Below are positions 1-7,961 of a stretch of 64,000 nucleotides of DNA, one piece after another. Position numbers and translations under genes: made by a program. Each line of letters opens with the position of its first letter. The stretch's first letter is position 1. The DNA comes from Loktanella sp. Alg231-35 (GTDB lineage: Bacteria > Pseudomonadota > Alphaproteobacteria > Rhodobacterales > Rhodobacteraceae), in contig NZ_FREV01000004.1 in NCBI RefSeq assembly GCF_900143545.1, positions 124,001-188,000 on the forward strand, given 5' to 3'. The notes under the pieces are model-generated. The model was not told the DNA's origin and made no database searches. It saw only the letters and a list, made by a program, of their open reading frames with translations.

Positions 1-161
1 TCGCGGTCGGCAATCGTGACCGGGTCAAAGCCGCCTGTCTCTTTGTTTTCAGAGGTCAGTCCAGCGCTGCGAAAATGGCGTAGGGTGACCGGCCGTGCGG
101 CATCGGCCAAAGCATGCGCCACGCGGATCAGTTCCGCGTGGGTTGAAGGGTCAACATGCAT
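1..161 (-). CDS. hisN: Histidinol-phosphatase / inositol monophosphatase family protein, N-terminal part
   Basis: This is the 5' end of a minus-strand gene that runs off the left edge, leaving about 53 residues. The protein starts MHVDPSTHAELIRVAHALAD and continues with a segment ending FDPVTIADR. The pattern 'TLRHFRSAGL...ENK...FDPVTIADR' is typical of the N-terminus of IMPase-superfamily histidinol-phosphatases (HisN), which remove phosphate from histidinol phosphate in histidine synthesis. A Shine-Dalgarno-like GAAGGACG lies just upstream of the ATG. The catalytic metal-binding motifs are outside the window, so HisN versus another IMPase cannot be settled here. Confidence 0.7.
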   Translation of the reverse strand, partial: MHVDPSTHAELIRVAHALADAARPVTLRHFRSAGLTSENKETGGFDPVTIADR

Positions 162-233
162 GGGGTCGTCCTTCTTGCGACTTGCGTTGCCCTTGGCGGT
201 AGCCCGACGCAAACAAGGAGGTCAAGTCTTTAG

Positions 234-605
234 CTAAGCGGCTTCGCTTAGAACGCGCGCCAGATCGAACAGGCGACGGCGCTGATTTTCTGGGATCGCA
301 TAGTAAGAGCGCAGCAGTTCCAGCGCTTCTTTGTCTGTCAGGATATCACCGGGCAGATCAGATGCGCCAGCTTCTCCAGTTTGCTCTGCCTCTAGACCTT
401 CGAAGAAGAAAGAAACGTCCACGCTCAATACGTTAGCGATATCCCATAGGCGGGAGGCGCTGACCCGGTTCATACCGGTTTCATATTTCTGGATTTGCTG
501 GAACTTGATGCCAACTGCCTCAGCAAGCTGCTGCTGCGTTGTGCCATTCATCCAACGGCGATGACGAATGCGTTTTCCAACATGGACGTCAACTGGGTGT
601 TTCAT
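234..605 (-). CDS. XRE-family helix-turn-helix transcriptional regulator
   Basis: A 123-residue protein beginning MKHPVDVHVGKRIRHRR. Residues about 10-65 form a Cro/C1-type helix-turn-helix (TQQQLAEAVGIKFQQIQKYE, then NRVSASRLWDIANVL). A short C-terminal helical part ends RRRLFDLARVLSEAA. The open frame extends 44 codons upstream, but the start at 605 is preferred because GATGAGGATAG precedes it at good spacing and the HTH family normally starts there. It is a cytoplasmic DNA-binding protein of the small regulator class common in Rhodobacteraceae. The target is unknown. It stands alone, tail to tail with nothing coding before the partial hisN. Confidence 0.8.
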   Translation of the reverse strand: MKHPVDVHVGKRIRHRRWMNGTTQQQLAEAVGIKFQQIQKYETGMNRVSASRLWDIANVLSVDVSFFFEGLEAEQTGEAGASDLPGDILTDKEALELLRSYYAIPENQRRRLFDLARVLSEAA

Positions 606-924
606 ACTACTATCCTCATCATGCCGAAACCTGACGCACAGCGCGACAGAATTTGGGTTTACCCACACACCAAAATAAAAAAACAAATTGAGGGCGTGCT
701 TGAACACGTCCATGACTATTTCAGACAGAACACGCAACGGTTGCAGCGCCCATCCTGCCCTTTAGGACAGGTTTAGAGCGCGCAATTACTGCCAGCCCTG
801 CCCAAAAGTACAGGCCAACGTTAGCATGGTTTTTGCAATGCGTGAAGCGAACAAGGTGAACAGGAGTCTGTCATTTTGACCTGATGGTAGTTAACAGACT
901 CTCACCACAAAGGATTCGACCCAC
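606..924. other. Intergenic region between divergent XRE regulator and quinone oxidoreductase
   Basis: About 320 bases without a credible gene. It must hold the promoters of the leftward XRE regulator and the rightward oxidoreductase. The open frames crossing it are upstream extensions or antisense readings without family resemblance. Around 744-775 there is a loose inverted repeat (CCTGCCC ... GGACAGG) that could be an operator. I see no well-matched sigma-70 promoter and no RNA gene. Confidence 0.4.
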
Positions 925-1884
925 ATGCGCGCTTTTCAAATCTCCTCATACGACAATGCCCCACAGTTAAAGGACGTTCCGGTCCCAACCCCAACTGAGG
1001 GTGAGGTCCTGATTGAGATCGCAGCCTGTGGGCTGAATTTCGCCGATCTTCTTATGGCGACCGGCACGTATCAGGACACACCACCCCCACCATTCACGCT
1101 TGGGATGGAAGTAGCAGGGACCGTGACCGCCCAAGGCCCCGGCGTTACCTCACCTGCGGCTGGCACACGCGTTGTCGTTTTTGGCGGTCAGGGTGGAATG
1201 GCCGAACACGGTGTTTTTCCGGCCGCCTTGTGCCGCCCCATCCCAGACAGCATGGATGATGCAACCGCCGCCGGGTTCATGGTGGCATATGGCACGTCGC
1301 ATCTGGCACTGACGCGGCGCGCGCAGTTGCAAAAGGGCGAAACGCTGCTGGTGCTTGGTGCTGCGGGTGGTGTTGGGCTGACAGCCGTGGAAGTCGGCAA
1401 GGCAATGGGGGCCACTGTCATCGCCGTGGCCCGTGGCGCCGATAAGCTCGCCGTGGCCAAAGCCGCGGGCGCCGACCACCTGATCGACAGCACAACCGAT
1501 GACATCAAAGCCGCTGTCAAAGCCCTCGGCGGCGCCGATGTGGTCTATGATCCGGTTGGCGGTGACGCTTTCAAGGCCGCTTTGGGTGCCTGCAACCGCG
1601 AAGCCCGTGTCATCGTGATCGGGTTTGCCAGCGGCGACGTCCCGCAAATCCCCGCAAATATCATTCTGGTCAAGAACATCACTGTCATCGGGTTCTATTG
1701 GGGTGGCTATCTAAAGTTTCATCCTCAGGCACTGACCGATAGCCTTGCCGAACTGATGCAATGGCATGCCGAAGGCCGCCTTCAGCCGCACATCAGCCAT
1801 ACGGTCCCCTTGGCGGACGCCGCTGACGCACTGGAACTGATGCGCTCTCGCAAATCGACGGGCAAAGTGGTGGTTACGCCGTAA
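925..1884 (+). CDS. NADPH:quinone oxidoreductase, zinc-independent MDR family
   Basis: A 319-residue cytoplasmic enzyme of the medium-chain dehydrogenase/reductase superfamily, quinone oxidoreductase type. The N-terminal GroES-like fold (about residues 1-115) lacks the zinc-binding cysteines of alcohol dehydrogenases. The Rossmann part carries the NADPH-binding stretch LGAAGGVGLTAVEVGKAMGA around residues 140-160. The family reduces quinones or enoyl substrates with NADPH; the physiological substrate is not evident. An AAAGGA ribosome site sits upstream of the ATG. Its stop lies inside the convergent LysR gene, an 11-base tail overlap. Confidence 0.88.
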   Translation: MRAFQISSYDNAPQLKDVPVPTPTEGEVLIEIAACGLNFADLLMATGTYQDTPPPPFTLGMEVAGTVTAQGPGVTSPAAGTRVVVFGGQGGMAEHGVFPAALCRPIPDSMDDATAAGFMVAYGTSHLALTRRAQLQKGETLLVLGAAGGVGLTAVEVGKAMGATVIAVARGADKLAVAKAAGADHLIDSTTDDIKAAVKALGGADVVYDPVGGDAFKAALGACNREARVIVIGFASGDVPQIPANIILVKNITVIGFYWGGYLKFHPQALTDSLAELMQWHAEGRLQPHISHTVPLADAADALELMRSRKSTGKVVVTP

Positions 1885-2752
1885 GTAGCTGCGGTACTGC
1901 TCGGGGGGTCGCATAGCACTGGCGAATAATGTCAGCCATAGCGACACTTGCGTGATCTTCGGGGCGCAGCACATAAAGATTGATGTTCTGCGGTGGCAGT
2001 TCGGGCAGCGCACCACCATGATCGATGATCTCGGTATGGGGTGGCAGGCTGCCTTCTAAGGCGACATGCACGGCCAAATCCGCGCTCACTGCTGCCTCAA
2101 CCGCGTTATCAAGCTCGGAATCGACCGCCATCGACCACGCCACCTGCCTTTCGTTCAGCGCCTGCAACACGCCACCGCGAAAAATGCAGTTACTACAAAA
2201 GGCGACGGGCAACGGCTGTTTGCGCCAGGCATTACCATTCAAAGCGCCAATCCAAAGGAGCGGCAGTTCAACGAGCACCTGTCCTTCGGGGCCACAATCC
2301 TCTTCCGTGGTCAGGATCAGATCGACCTCTCCCCGGCCAAACATCTCTAGCAGTTTGCGCGTTGGGGCCGAGATCAGCCGCACCTGCATCCGTGGAAAGT
2401 CTGCGGCAAAGCGTTTCAGCACCGCAGGCACAACCGGATAGATAATGTCATGCGGCACACCCAAGCGCAGCTCGCCCTCAAACTCTGTCGCGGTGAGACG
2501 TTTGAGAATTTCATCATTGGTCTTGAGCATAGAACGGGCGTAGCCCAGCAACTGCTCTCCGGCCGGGGTCAACGCGATCGTGCGGGCAGATCGATCAAGC
2601 AGCGCCACATCCAGTGATTCTTCCAGCCGCTTGAGTTGCATCGAAACGGCGGACTGGGTCAGGTTCAGCATGCCCGCCGCGCGGGTCACCCCGCCAGCAT
2701 CAGCAACAGACACGAATGAGCGTAGGGCGGTCAGATCAAGATTTCTGGGCAT
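1874..2752 (-). CDS. LysR-family transcriptional regulator
   Basis: A 292-residue protein starting MPRNLDLTALRSFVSVADAG. It has an N-terminal winged HTH (residues about 4-62, with TRAAGMLNLTQSAVSMQLKR) and a LysR substrate-binding domain (about 88-285). An in-frame upstream start at 2779 is possible, but AAGGA precedes the ATG at 2752. LysR proteins bind a small co-inducer and usually regulate a divergent gene, here the DUF1127 gene starting at 2867. The inducer is not known. Its 3' end overlaps the convergent quinone oxidoreductase by 11 bases. Confidence 0.88.
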   Translation of the reverse strand: MPRNLDLTALRSFVSVADAGGVTRAAGMLNLTQSAVSMQLKRLEESLDVALLDRSARTIALTPAGEQLLGYARSMLKTNDEILKRLTATEFEGELRLGVPHDIIYPVVPAVLKRFAADFPRMQVRLISAPTRKLLEMFGRGEVDLILTTEEDCGPEGQVLVELPLLWIGALNGNAWRKQPLPVAFCSNCIFRGGVLQALNERQVAWSMAVDSELDNAVEAAVSADLAVHVALEGSLPPHTEIIDHGGALPELPPQNINLYVLRPEDHASVAMADIIRQCYATPRAVPQLLTA

Positions 2753-2866
2753 ATCACATTCCTTGATGCAAGCATTCAAAAGTATTCATTTTCATTATGT
2801 CATGATGGCCGCTACATATCAAGCATCAACATATGAAATGCCGATTACATCACAAAGGGGAATGAC

Positions 2867-3088
2867 ATGAGCATCTCAGTCCAAACACAAGCAGCCCACG
2901 TAGCATGCCAGCCAAAGCCCCGGTCGATCTGGGCACGTCTAGGACAGGTTTTTGCAGTGCGGCGCCAGCGCCAACACTTGCAGATGCTGGACGAACACCT
3001 GCTCAACGACATCGGCGTGACCCGTTCCGAAGCCCTTCAAGAAGGGGAAAAGATGCCCTGGGATGCCCCGGCACACTGGCATCAATAA
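2867..3088 (+). CDS. DUF1127 (YjiS-like) small protein
   Basis: A 73-residue basic protein whose C-terminal half fits DUF1127: an arginine/histidine-rich helix followed by MLDEHLLNDIGVTRSEA. The family is small and soluble, common in Rhodobacteraceae and often found beside LysR-type regulators; biochemical function is largely unknown. AAAGGGG lies 7 bases before the ATG. It is divergent from the LysR gene across about 115 bases, so regulation by that protein is plausible but unproven. Confidence 0.8.
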   Translation: MSISVQTQAAHVACQPKPRSIWARLGQVFAVRRQRQHLQMLDEHLLNDIGVTRSEALQEGEKMPWDAPAHWHQ

Positions 3089-3241
3089 CGCGCAAATGGG
3101 CGGGAGCTGCGACAATCCCGCCCAATTTCATCAGAATTACCGCTAACGGCACCGTTCGACCTTGAAAAAACGGCCCCACCTGCCAATATCTGAGCCAAGG
3201 ATGCCGTCTTGCGGCGCCACTGTTTCAATCTGGAGGTCGTA

Positions 3242-4018
3242 ATGGCTCAATTTGATAGCGTAAGAACGGTCGGCGGTGTACGCACGGCCGAAATCGACGA
3301 GGGTCTGCGCGCCCACATGAACAAAGTCTACGGCACGATGTCCGTAGGCATGTTGATTACTGCACTCGCTGCATGGGCAATTTCAGGTCTAGCAACAACA
3401 ACTGATCCGTCGCAGGCCGTCGCTCAATTGACCAACGGCACGATGCTGACAAATCTGGGTGGTCTGATTTACGGCTCACCGCTGAAGTGGGTCATCATGT
3501 TTGCACCTCTTGCGTTTGTTTTTGGCCTGAGCGCCATGATCAACCGCATGTCGGCCGCAACGGCGCAAACGGTCTTTTACGCCTTCGCCGCAGTCATGGG
3601 GCTTTCGCTTAGCTCTATCTTTCTGGTCTACACAGGGTTCTCGATCATTCAGATCTTCCTGATCACAGCGATCTCATTCGCGAGCCTGTCCTTCTGGGGC
3701 TACACGACCAAGAAAGATATTTCTGGTTGGGGTTCATTCCTGATCATGGGCGTGGTTGGCCTGTTGGTTGCCATGATCGTCAACATCTTCCTGCAGTCTG
3801 ATGCCATTATGTTCGCGATCTCGGCAATCGGCGTGCTTATCTTTGCGGGTCTGACTGCTTACGATACGCAGAAGATCAAGAATGATTATGTTGCACACGC
3901 GGCACATGGCGACAGCGAATGGTTGGGCAAAGCCGCCATCATGGGCGCATTGAACCTCTATCTCGACTTCATCAATATGTTCATCTTCCTGCTGCAATTG
4001 TTTGGCAGCCGCGAGTAA
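3242..4018 (+). CDS. Bax inhibitor-1 / YccA family membrane protein
   Basis: A 258-residue inner-membrane protein starting MAQFDSVRTVGGVRTAEIDE. About seven hydrophobic helices are visible, with the family patterns LTAYDTQKIKNDY and ALNLYLDFINMFIFLLQLFG near the C-terminus. Bacterial members (YccA, YetJ) are implicated in calcium leak or modulation of FtsH. The frame opens 11 codons earlier, but CTGGAGGT sits 5 bases before the chosen ATG. It is a single-gene unit closed by a strong terminator. Confidence 0.9.
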   Translation: MAQFDSVRTVGGVRTAEIDEGLRAHMNKVYGTMSVGMLITALAAWAISGLATTTDPSQAVAQLTNGTMLTNLGGLIYGSPLKWVIMFAPLAFVFGLSAMINRMSAATAQTVFYAFAAVMGLSLSSIFLVYTGFSIIQIFLITAISFASLSFWGYTTKKDISGWGSFLIMGVVGLLVAMIVNIFLQSDAIMFAISAIGVLIFAGLTAYDTQKIKNDYVAHAAHGDSEWLGKAAIMGALNLYLDFINMFIFLLQLFGSRE

Positions 4019-4042
4019 CGTCGCAAACCGTTGATCGACAAA

Positions 4043-4083
4043 AAGCCCCGCTTGACGCATTGTCAGGCGGGGCTTCTTTTTTG
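4043..4083 (+). terminator. Rho-independent terminator after the Bax-inhibitor gene
   Basis: A 14-bp stem (4043-4056 with 4062-4075, core AAGCCCCGC/GCGGGGCTT, one G-T wobble) with a 5-base loop, followed by CTTTTTTT. It lies 24 bases past the stop codon of the Bax-inhibitor gene. The A-run before the stem lets it also work for leftward transcription from the nar operon, although the parvulin gene ends 84 bases away. Confidence 0.9.
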
Positions 4084-4166
4084 GTGTTCTCAATGTGTCG
4101 CTGATATCGGCCTGAACGACCGGATTCGCGGACCAGCGCGTGTTCAATCCGCTATCCCATCCAAGG

Positions 4167-4964
4167 CTAAACCGGTTTAAGATCGGCACCAGTGATCTTG
4201 GCTGATGCAATCAGACCGGCAACGAAGGTGCGCGCGTTTTGTGCCCAGCTCGCCTTCTCCATGGCGTCCGCGATCTTGGGTTTGACCGCCTCAAATGGCA
4301 GAACAGCCCCCAATGCGACCGCATCCATACGCACGATGTGCCAGCCATGGCGGGTCAGGATCGGTTGGGAGGTGATCTCGTCCTCTTGCAAGGTGCGCAG
4401 GATGGCTTCGAACTCTGGCACGGTGTCGCCCGGCCCCAGTTGACCTAATGTGCCCCCCGATGATTTGGACCCGCAATCGCTTTCTTGCGATGCAATCGCC
4501 GCAAAGGTTTTGGCGTCTTTTCTGGCCATGGATACCAACGCCTGCGCACGGTGCATTGCCTTGTGTTTGGCCTCTGCATCCCTTGGATCGCAAGCGCAAA
4601 GGATATGCGACACCTCCCACAGGGGCGGCGCCCTGAACCGTTCCGGGTCTTTGGCCCATTCGGCACGGATTGCGTCGGCGTTGGGCGCTGTGCCCTCAAC
4701 AGCGTCTTCCAGAACACCCCTGATCAGGGCCTCTTCTTGGGTTTCAAACTTACCGGGGGCCACCTCTTGGGGTGCAGCCTCCAGCGCGCGTTTCTTGGCC
4801 TCTTGCAACAGCAGAGTGCGGATGACGACCGCGTTGGCCGCCTTGCGCCAGGCGATGCCCGGTTTGCCAGCCGGCGCATCGTGGTTTTGGGTCTCAGCCG
4901 CCACCACAGTGTGGGGCACCTGTTCGCCATTGACGATAAGATCGGGGAAAAGTGCTGCGTTCAT
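4167..4964 (-). CDS. PpiC-type (parvulin) peptidyl-prolyl isomerase at the end of the nar operon
   Basis: A 265-residue protein with a helical N-terminal part and a parvulin domain at about residues 130-225 (VSHILCACDPRD, GGTLGQLGPGD, ILTRHGWHIVRMD). Parvulins catalyse prolyl cis-trans isomerisation and assist folding. No signal peptide is evident, which suggests action in the cytoplasm, perhaps during folding or maturation of the nitrate reductase. It begins 5 bases after narI, so it is almost certainly the last cistron of narKKGHJI. Its N-terminus is NifM-like. A role in NarGHI assembly is inference from position. Confidence 0.85.
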   Translation of the reverse strand: MNAALFPDLIVNGEQVPHTVVAAETQNHDAPAGKPGIAWRKAANAVVIRTLLLQEAKKRALEAAPQEVAPGKFETQEEALIRGVLEDAVEGTAPNADAIRAEWAKDPERFRAPPLWEVSHILCACDPRDAEAKHKAMHRAQALVSMARKDAKTFAAIASQESDCGSKSSGGTLGQLGPGDTVPEFEAILRTLQEDEITSQPILTRHGWHIVRMDAVALGAVLPFEAVKPKIADAMEKASWAQNARTFVAGLIASAKITGADLKPV

Positions 4965-4969
4965 GGTCC

Positions 4970-5716
4970 TTACTCCGCCGGTGTTGTTTTGCTGTCGCGC
5001 TTGGGCAGTGGCTTGCCACGACGCGTCCGCACGATCTGATAGCCGGGACGCATGAGATAGCGGAACGGTGCAGCAAAGCCGGAAACCATGTGGACCAGCC
5101 GCGAGAACGGGAAAAGCGCGGTGATGATCAGACCAAGAAAAATGTGGAGTTTATAGAGCCAATGCACGTCTACCACAGTGACCCAGGCGTTAATGTTCCA
5201 TGTGACGATACTTTGTGACCAGCTCATAAAGCGGACCATTTCGGACCCGTCCATATGTTGCAGGGTCTGCGTGATAGTCAGCAAGCCGATGGCCAGTTGC
5301 AGCCAGATCAGTACCATGATGGTGATATCCATCCAGCTGGATGTGGCGCGGATGCGCGGCTCTGTCAGGCGGCGATGCAACAGCAACGTACCCCCGATCA
5401 GCGCGGCAACCCCTGCTGGACCACCAATGATCACCGCCATCCATTGTTTGAGCGCGTAAGGCACGCCCAGCGCATCCAACACCCAGACAGGTGTAAACAG
5501 CCCCACAAGATGGCCAAAGAAGATCGTAATGATCCCCACATGAAACAGGATTGATCCCCACATCAGTTGCTTGCGTCGCAACAACTGGCTGGAAGAGCTT
5601 TTCCACGTGTATTGATCGCGGTCATAGCGGGCAATGCAACCGATCACGAGGATCGTCAGCGCCGCATAGGGCATGATGCCAAAAATGATGAAGTTGATAT
5701 CGAGGTTCGAAAACAT
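4970..5716 (-). CDS. narI: Respiratory nitrate reductase, gamma subunit (cytochrome b)
   Basis: A 248-residue five-helix membrane protein starting MFSNLDINFIIFGIMPYAAL. NarI carries two b-type hemes and passes quinol electrons to NarH. Histidines in expected places include FHVGIITIFFGHLVGLFTPV near residue 55-65 and HWLYKLHIFLGL ... SRLVHMVS near the C-terminal helices. The cytoplasmic tail is basic. It follows narJ by 12 bases, and the parvulin gene follows it closely. Length is slightly above the E. coli protein. Confidence 0.95.
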   Translation of the reverse strand: MFSNLDINFIIFGIMPYAALTILVIGCIARYDRDQYTWKSSSSQLLRRKQLMWGSILFHVGIITIFFGHLVGLFTPVWVLDALGVPYALKQWMAVIIGGPAGVAALIGGTLLLHRRLTEPRIRATSSWMDITIMVLIWLQLAIGLLTITQTLQHMDGSEMVRFMSWSQSIVTWNINAWVTVVDVHWLYKLHIFLGLIITALFPFSRLVHMVSGFAAPFRYLMRPGYQIVRTRRGKPLPKRDSKTTPAE

Positions 5717-5728
5717 GTCTTTGTCTCC

Positions 5729-6436
5729 CTATTCGGCAGCGTGGTGCGCAGGTGGAGGGTTCATCGGCAAATCCATCTGGGCGAGCATTTCGCGCGCTTG
5801 CGGACAGCCCGCGTTGGGGTCAGGTCCAAAAAGCACTTCGCTTTCCTCCCAGACCTCGTCCAATGCCTCAAGATCGGTGGGATCATCGTCAGGCAGCGCC
5901 AGCATCTCGGCGACGGCCTCTTTGTCGGCCTGCACACCGGCAAGCTGCAAAAGGCTGACGAACACGGCACCATAAGGACTTTCCCGCCGGATCAGCCGGG
6001 CGTTCAAGGCCTCAAAGATATGAGCCGCGTCCGCCAGAGTGTCCTGCGCCACCAGAGGGGATCGTGTGGACAGGAATTCCAGCAAAACAGGCAAGTGATC
6101 AGGTAGCTCTGACGTCACCGGATCAAACCCGCCTTCGCGGTAAGTTTCGACCAGTGACACCATCGCCCCACCCCGGTCACGGCTTTCACCATGCACGTGT
6201 TCAAAGAGGTTTAGCGACAACGTGCGTGACCGGTCGAAGAGCAAAACAAATTGCTCTTCGAGGTCATAGATGTCGCGCGCAGCCAGTTCTTCTACCAGCG
6301 GGCGCAACGCCCGACGCGCTGCTGCTGTCAGTCGCGTGTCCGAGGCAAGTACGCCGCCAATTTCGGGCATCGCCTCTTGCAACTCGCGTGTCGGGTAACT
6401 CAGAAGAAGTGAGAATGCTTTAAGAGTACGGTCCAT
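5729..6436 (-). CDS. narJ: Nitrate reductase molybdenum cofactor assembly chaperone NarJ
   Basis: A 235-residue cytoplasmic chaperone of the NarJ/TorD family, starting MDRTLKAFSLLLSYPTRELQ. The helical protein shows the family stretch LFEHVHGESRDRGGAMVSL near residues 78-96. NarJ binds the NarG N-terminus and allows insertion of the molybdenum cofactor and the first Fe-S cluster before membrane attachment. It begins one base after narH ends and precedes narI, the conserved narGHJI order. The C-terminal tail is proline- and histidine-rich. Confidence 0.93.
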   Translation of the reverse strand: MDRTLKAFSLLLSYPTRELQEAMPEIGGVLASDTRLTAAARRALRPLVEELAARDIYDLEEQFVLLFDRSRTLSLNLFEHVHGESRDRGGAMVSLVETYREGGFDPVTSELPDHLPVLLEFLSTRSPLVAQDTLADAAHIFEALNARLIRRESPYGAVFVSLLQLAGVQADKEAVAEMLALPDDDPTDLEALDEVWEESEVLFGPDPNAGCPQAREMLAQMDLPMNPPPAHHAAE

Positions 6437-6437
6437 T

Positions 6438-7961
6438 TCACATTGCCTCCGTTGGCATTTTCAGGGGTTTCTTGGAGCCACCAAAGAGCGATCCCTTGGA
6501 GGATCCGCCACCGCACCCATTGGTATCGGTAAAGCCGCAGCCGCCACGCAGATCATAGGCGTCTTCAACCTGTTCGCGGTGCGTTGTGGGGATGACAAAG
6601 CGATCTTCATAATCCGCCAAGGCCATGATCTTATACATGTCCTCGATCACGCGACCCGACAGGCCGACGCGTGCCGCGATGCCTTCGTCGATGATGCCTT
6701 CCACGGTTTTGGACCGCATGTAGGACCGCATCGCCAGCATTCGTTCCAACGCTGTCACAACGGGGGCTTCATCCCCGGCGGTCAGCATGTTGGCCAGGTA
6801 TTTGACCGGAATGCGCAGGTTCTTGACGTCCGGCATGCCTTCACTGGTGCCAATCGCACCCGCCTCTGCGGCGTTCTGGATCGGCGACAGTGGCGGGATA
6901 TACCACACCATCGGCAGCGTCCGGTATTCGGGGTGCAGTGGGAAGGCGACCTTCCACTCCATCGCCATCTTCCAGATCGGGCTTTCCTGTGCGGCTTTGA
7001 TCCAATCCTCCGGGATGCCGTCGGCGCGGGCAGTTTCGATCACCACCGGGTCGTTGGGATCAAGGAACACGCCCAGTTGCGCATCATAAAGGTCCTGTTC
7101 GTCCTCCATATTCGCCGCATCTTCGATCTTGTCGGCATCATAAAGCATGACGCCCAAGTACCGGATACGCCCGACGCAGGTTTCGGAACAGACGGTTGGA
7201 TTACCGCTCTCGATCCGGGGATAGCACAGCGTACATTTTTCGGATTTGCCGCTTTCCCAGTTGTAGTAGATTTTCTTGTATGGACAGCCCGACACGCACA
7301 TGCGCCAGCCGCGGCACTTTTCCTGATCAATTAGGACAATGCCGTCTTCTTCGCGCTTATAGATTGCACCCGATGGGCAGGACGATGCACAAGCCGGGTT
7401 CAGGCAGTGTTCGCACAAACGGGGCAGATACATCATGAATGTATTTTCGTATTCCCCGTAAATCTCCTTTTGGATGCCCTCAAAATTGTAGTCCTGCGAC
7501 CGCTTTGAAAACTCACCTCCGAGGATTTCCTCCCAGTTCGGCCCTTTCTCGATCTTCTCGATCCGCTCACCTGTGATCTTGGAACGGGGGCGTGCAGTTG
7601 GAAACGCCTCCATTTCAGGTGCGGATTTCAGGTGGTCGTAGTCGAAATCAAACGGCTCATAATAGTCGTCAATTTCAGGCATGGAGGGGTTGGCAAAGAT
7701 GTTGGACAGGATGCGCCACTTGCTACCCTGCTTGGGTTGCAGCTTGCCGGATTTGGTGCGTTCCCAACCGCCTTTCCAACGGTCCTGATTTTCCCAATCT
7801 GTCGGATAACCAAGCCCCGGCTTGGTTTCCACGTTGTTAAACCAAGCGTATTCAACGCCGTCCCGGCTGGTCCAGACGTTTTTGCAGGTGACAGAGCAGG
7901 TGTGGCACCCGATGCATTTGTCGAGGTTCAGCACCATGCCGATTTGTGCGCGGATTCTCAT
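6438..7961 (-). CDS. narH: Respiratory nitrate reductase, beta subunit (Fe-S)
   Basis: A 507-residue cytoplasmic electron-transfer subunit. Four cysteine groups are visible: CIGCHTCSVTC from residue 16, CEHCLNPACASSC, CRGWRMCVSGC and CTLCYPRIESGNPTVCSETC. The tryptophan in the third group replaces a cysteine, as in E. coli NarH, where that site holds a [3Fe-4S] cluster; the others hold [4Fe-4S]. It carries electrons from NarI hemes to NarG. The start overlaps the narG stop by 4 bases, indicating translational coupling. Confidence 0.97.
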   Translation of the reverse strand: MRIRAQIGMVLNLDKCIGCHTCSVTCKNVWTSRDGVEYAWFNNVETKPGLGYPTDWENQDRWKGGWERTKSGKLQPKQGSKWRILSNIFANPSMPEIDDYYEPFDFDYDHLKSAPEMEAFPTARPRSKITGERIEKIEKGPNWEEILGGEFSKRSQDYNFEGIQKEIYGEYENTFMMYLPRLCEHCLNPACASSCPSGAIYKREEDGIVLIDQEKCRGWRMCVSGCPYKKIYYNWESGKSEKCTLCYPRIESGNPTVCSETCVGRIRYLGVMLYDADKIEDAANMEDEQDLYDAQLGVFLDPNDPVVIETARADGIPEDWIKAAQESPIWKMAMEWKVAFPLHPEYRTLPMVWYIPPLSPIQNAAEAGAIGTSEGMPDVKNLRIPVKYLANMLTAGDEAPVVTALERMLAMRSYMRSKTVEGIIDEGIAARVGLSGRVIEDMYKIMALADYEDRFVIPTTHREQVEDAYDLRGGCGFTDTNGCGGGSSKGSLFGGSKKPLKMPTEAM

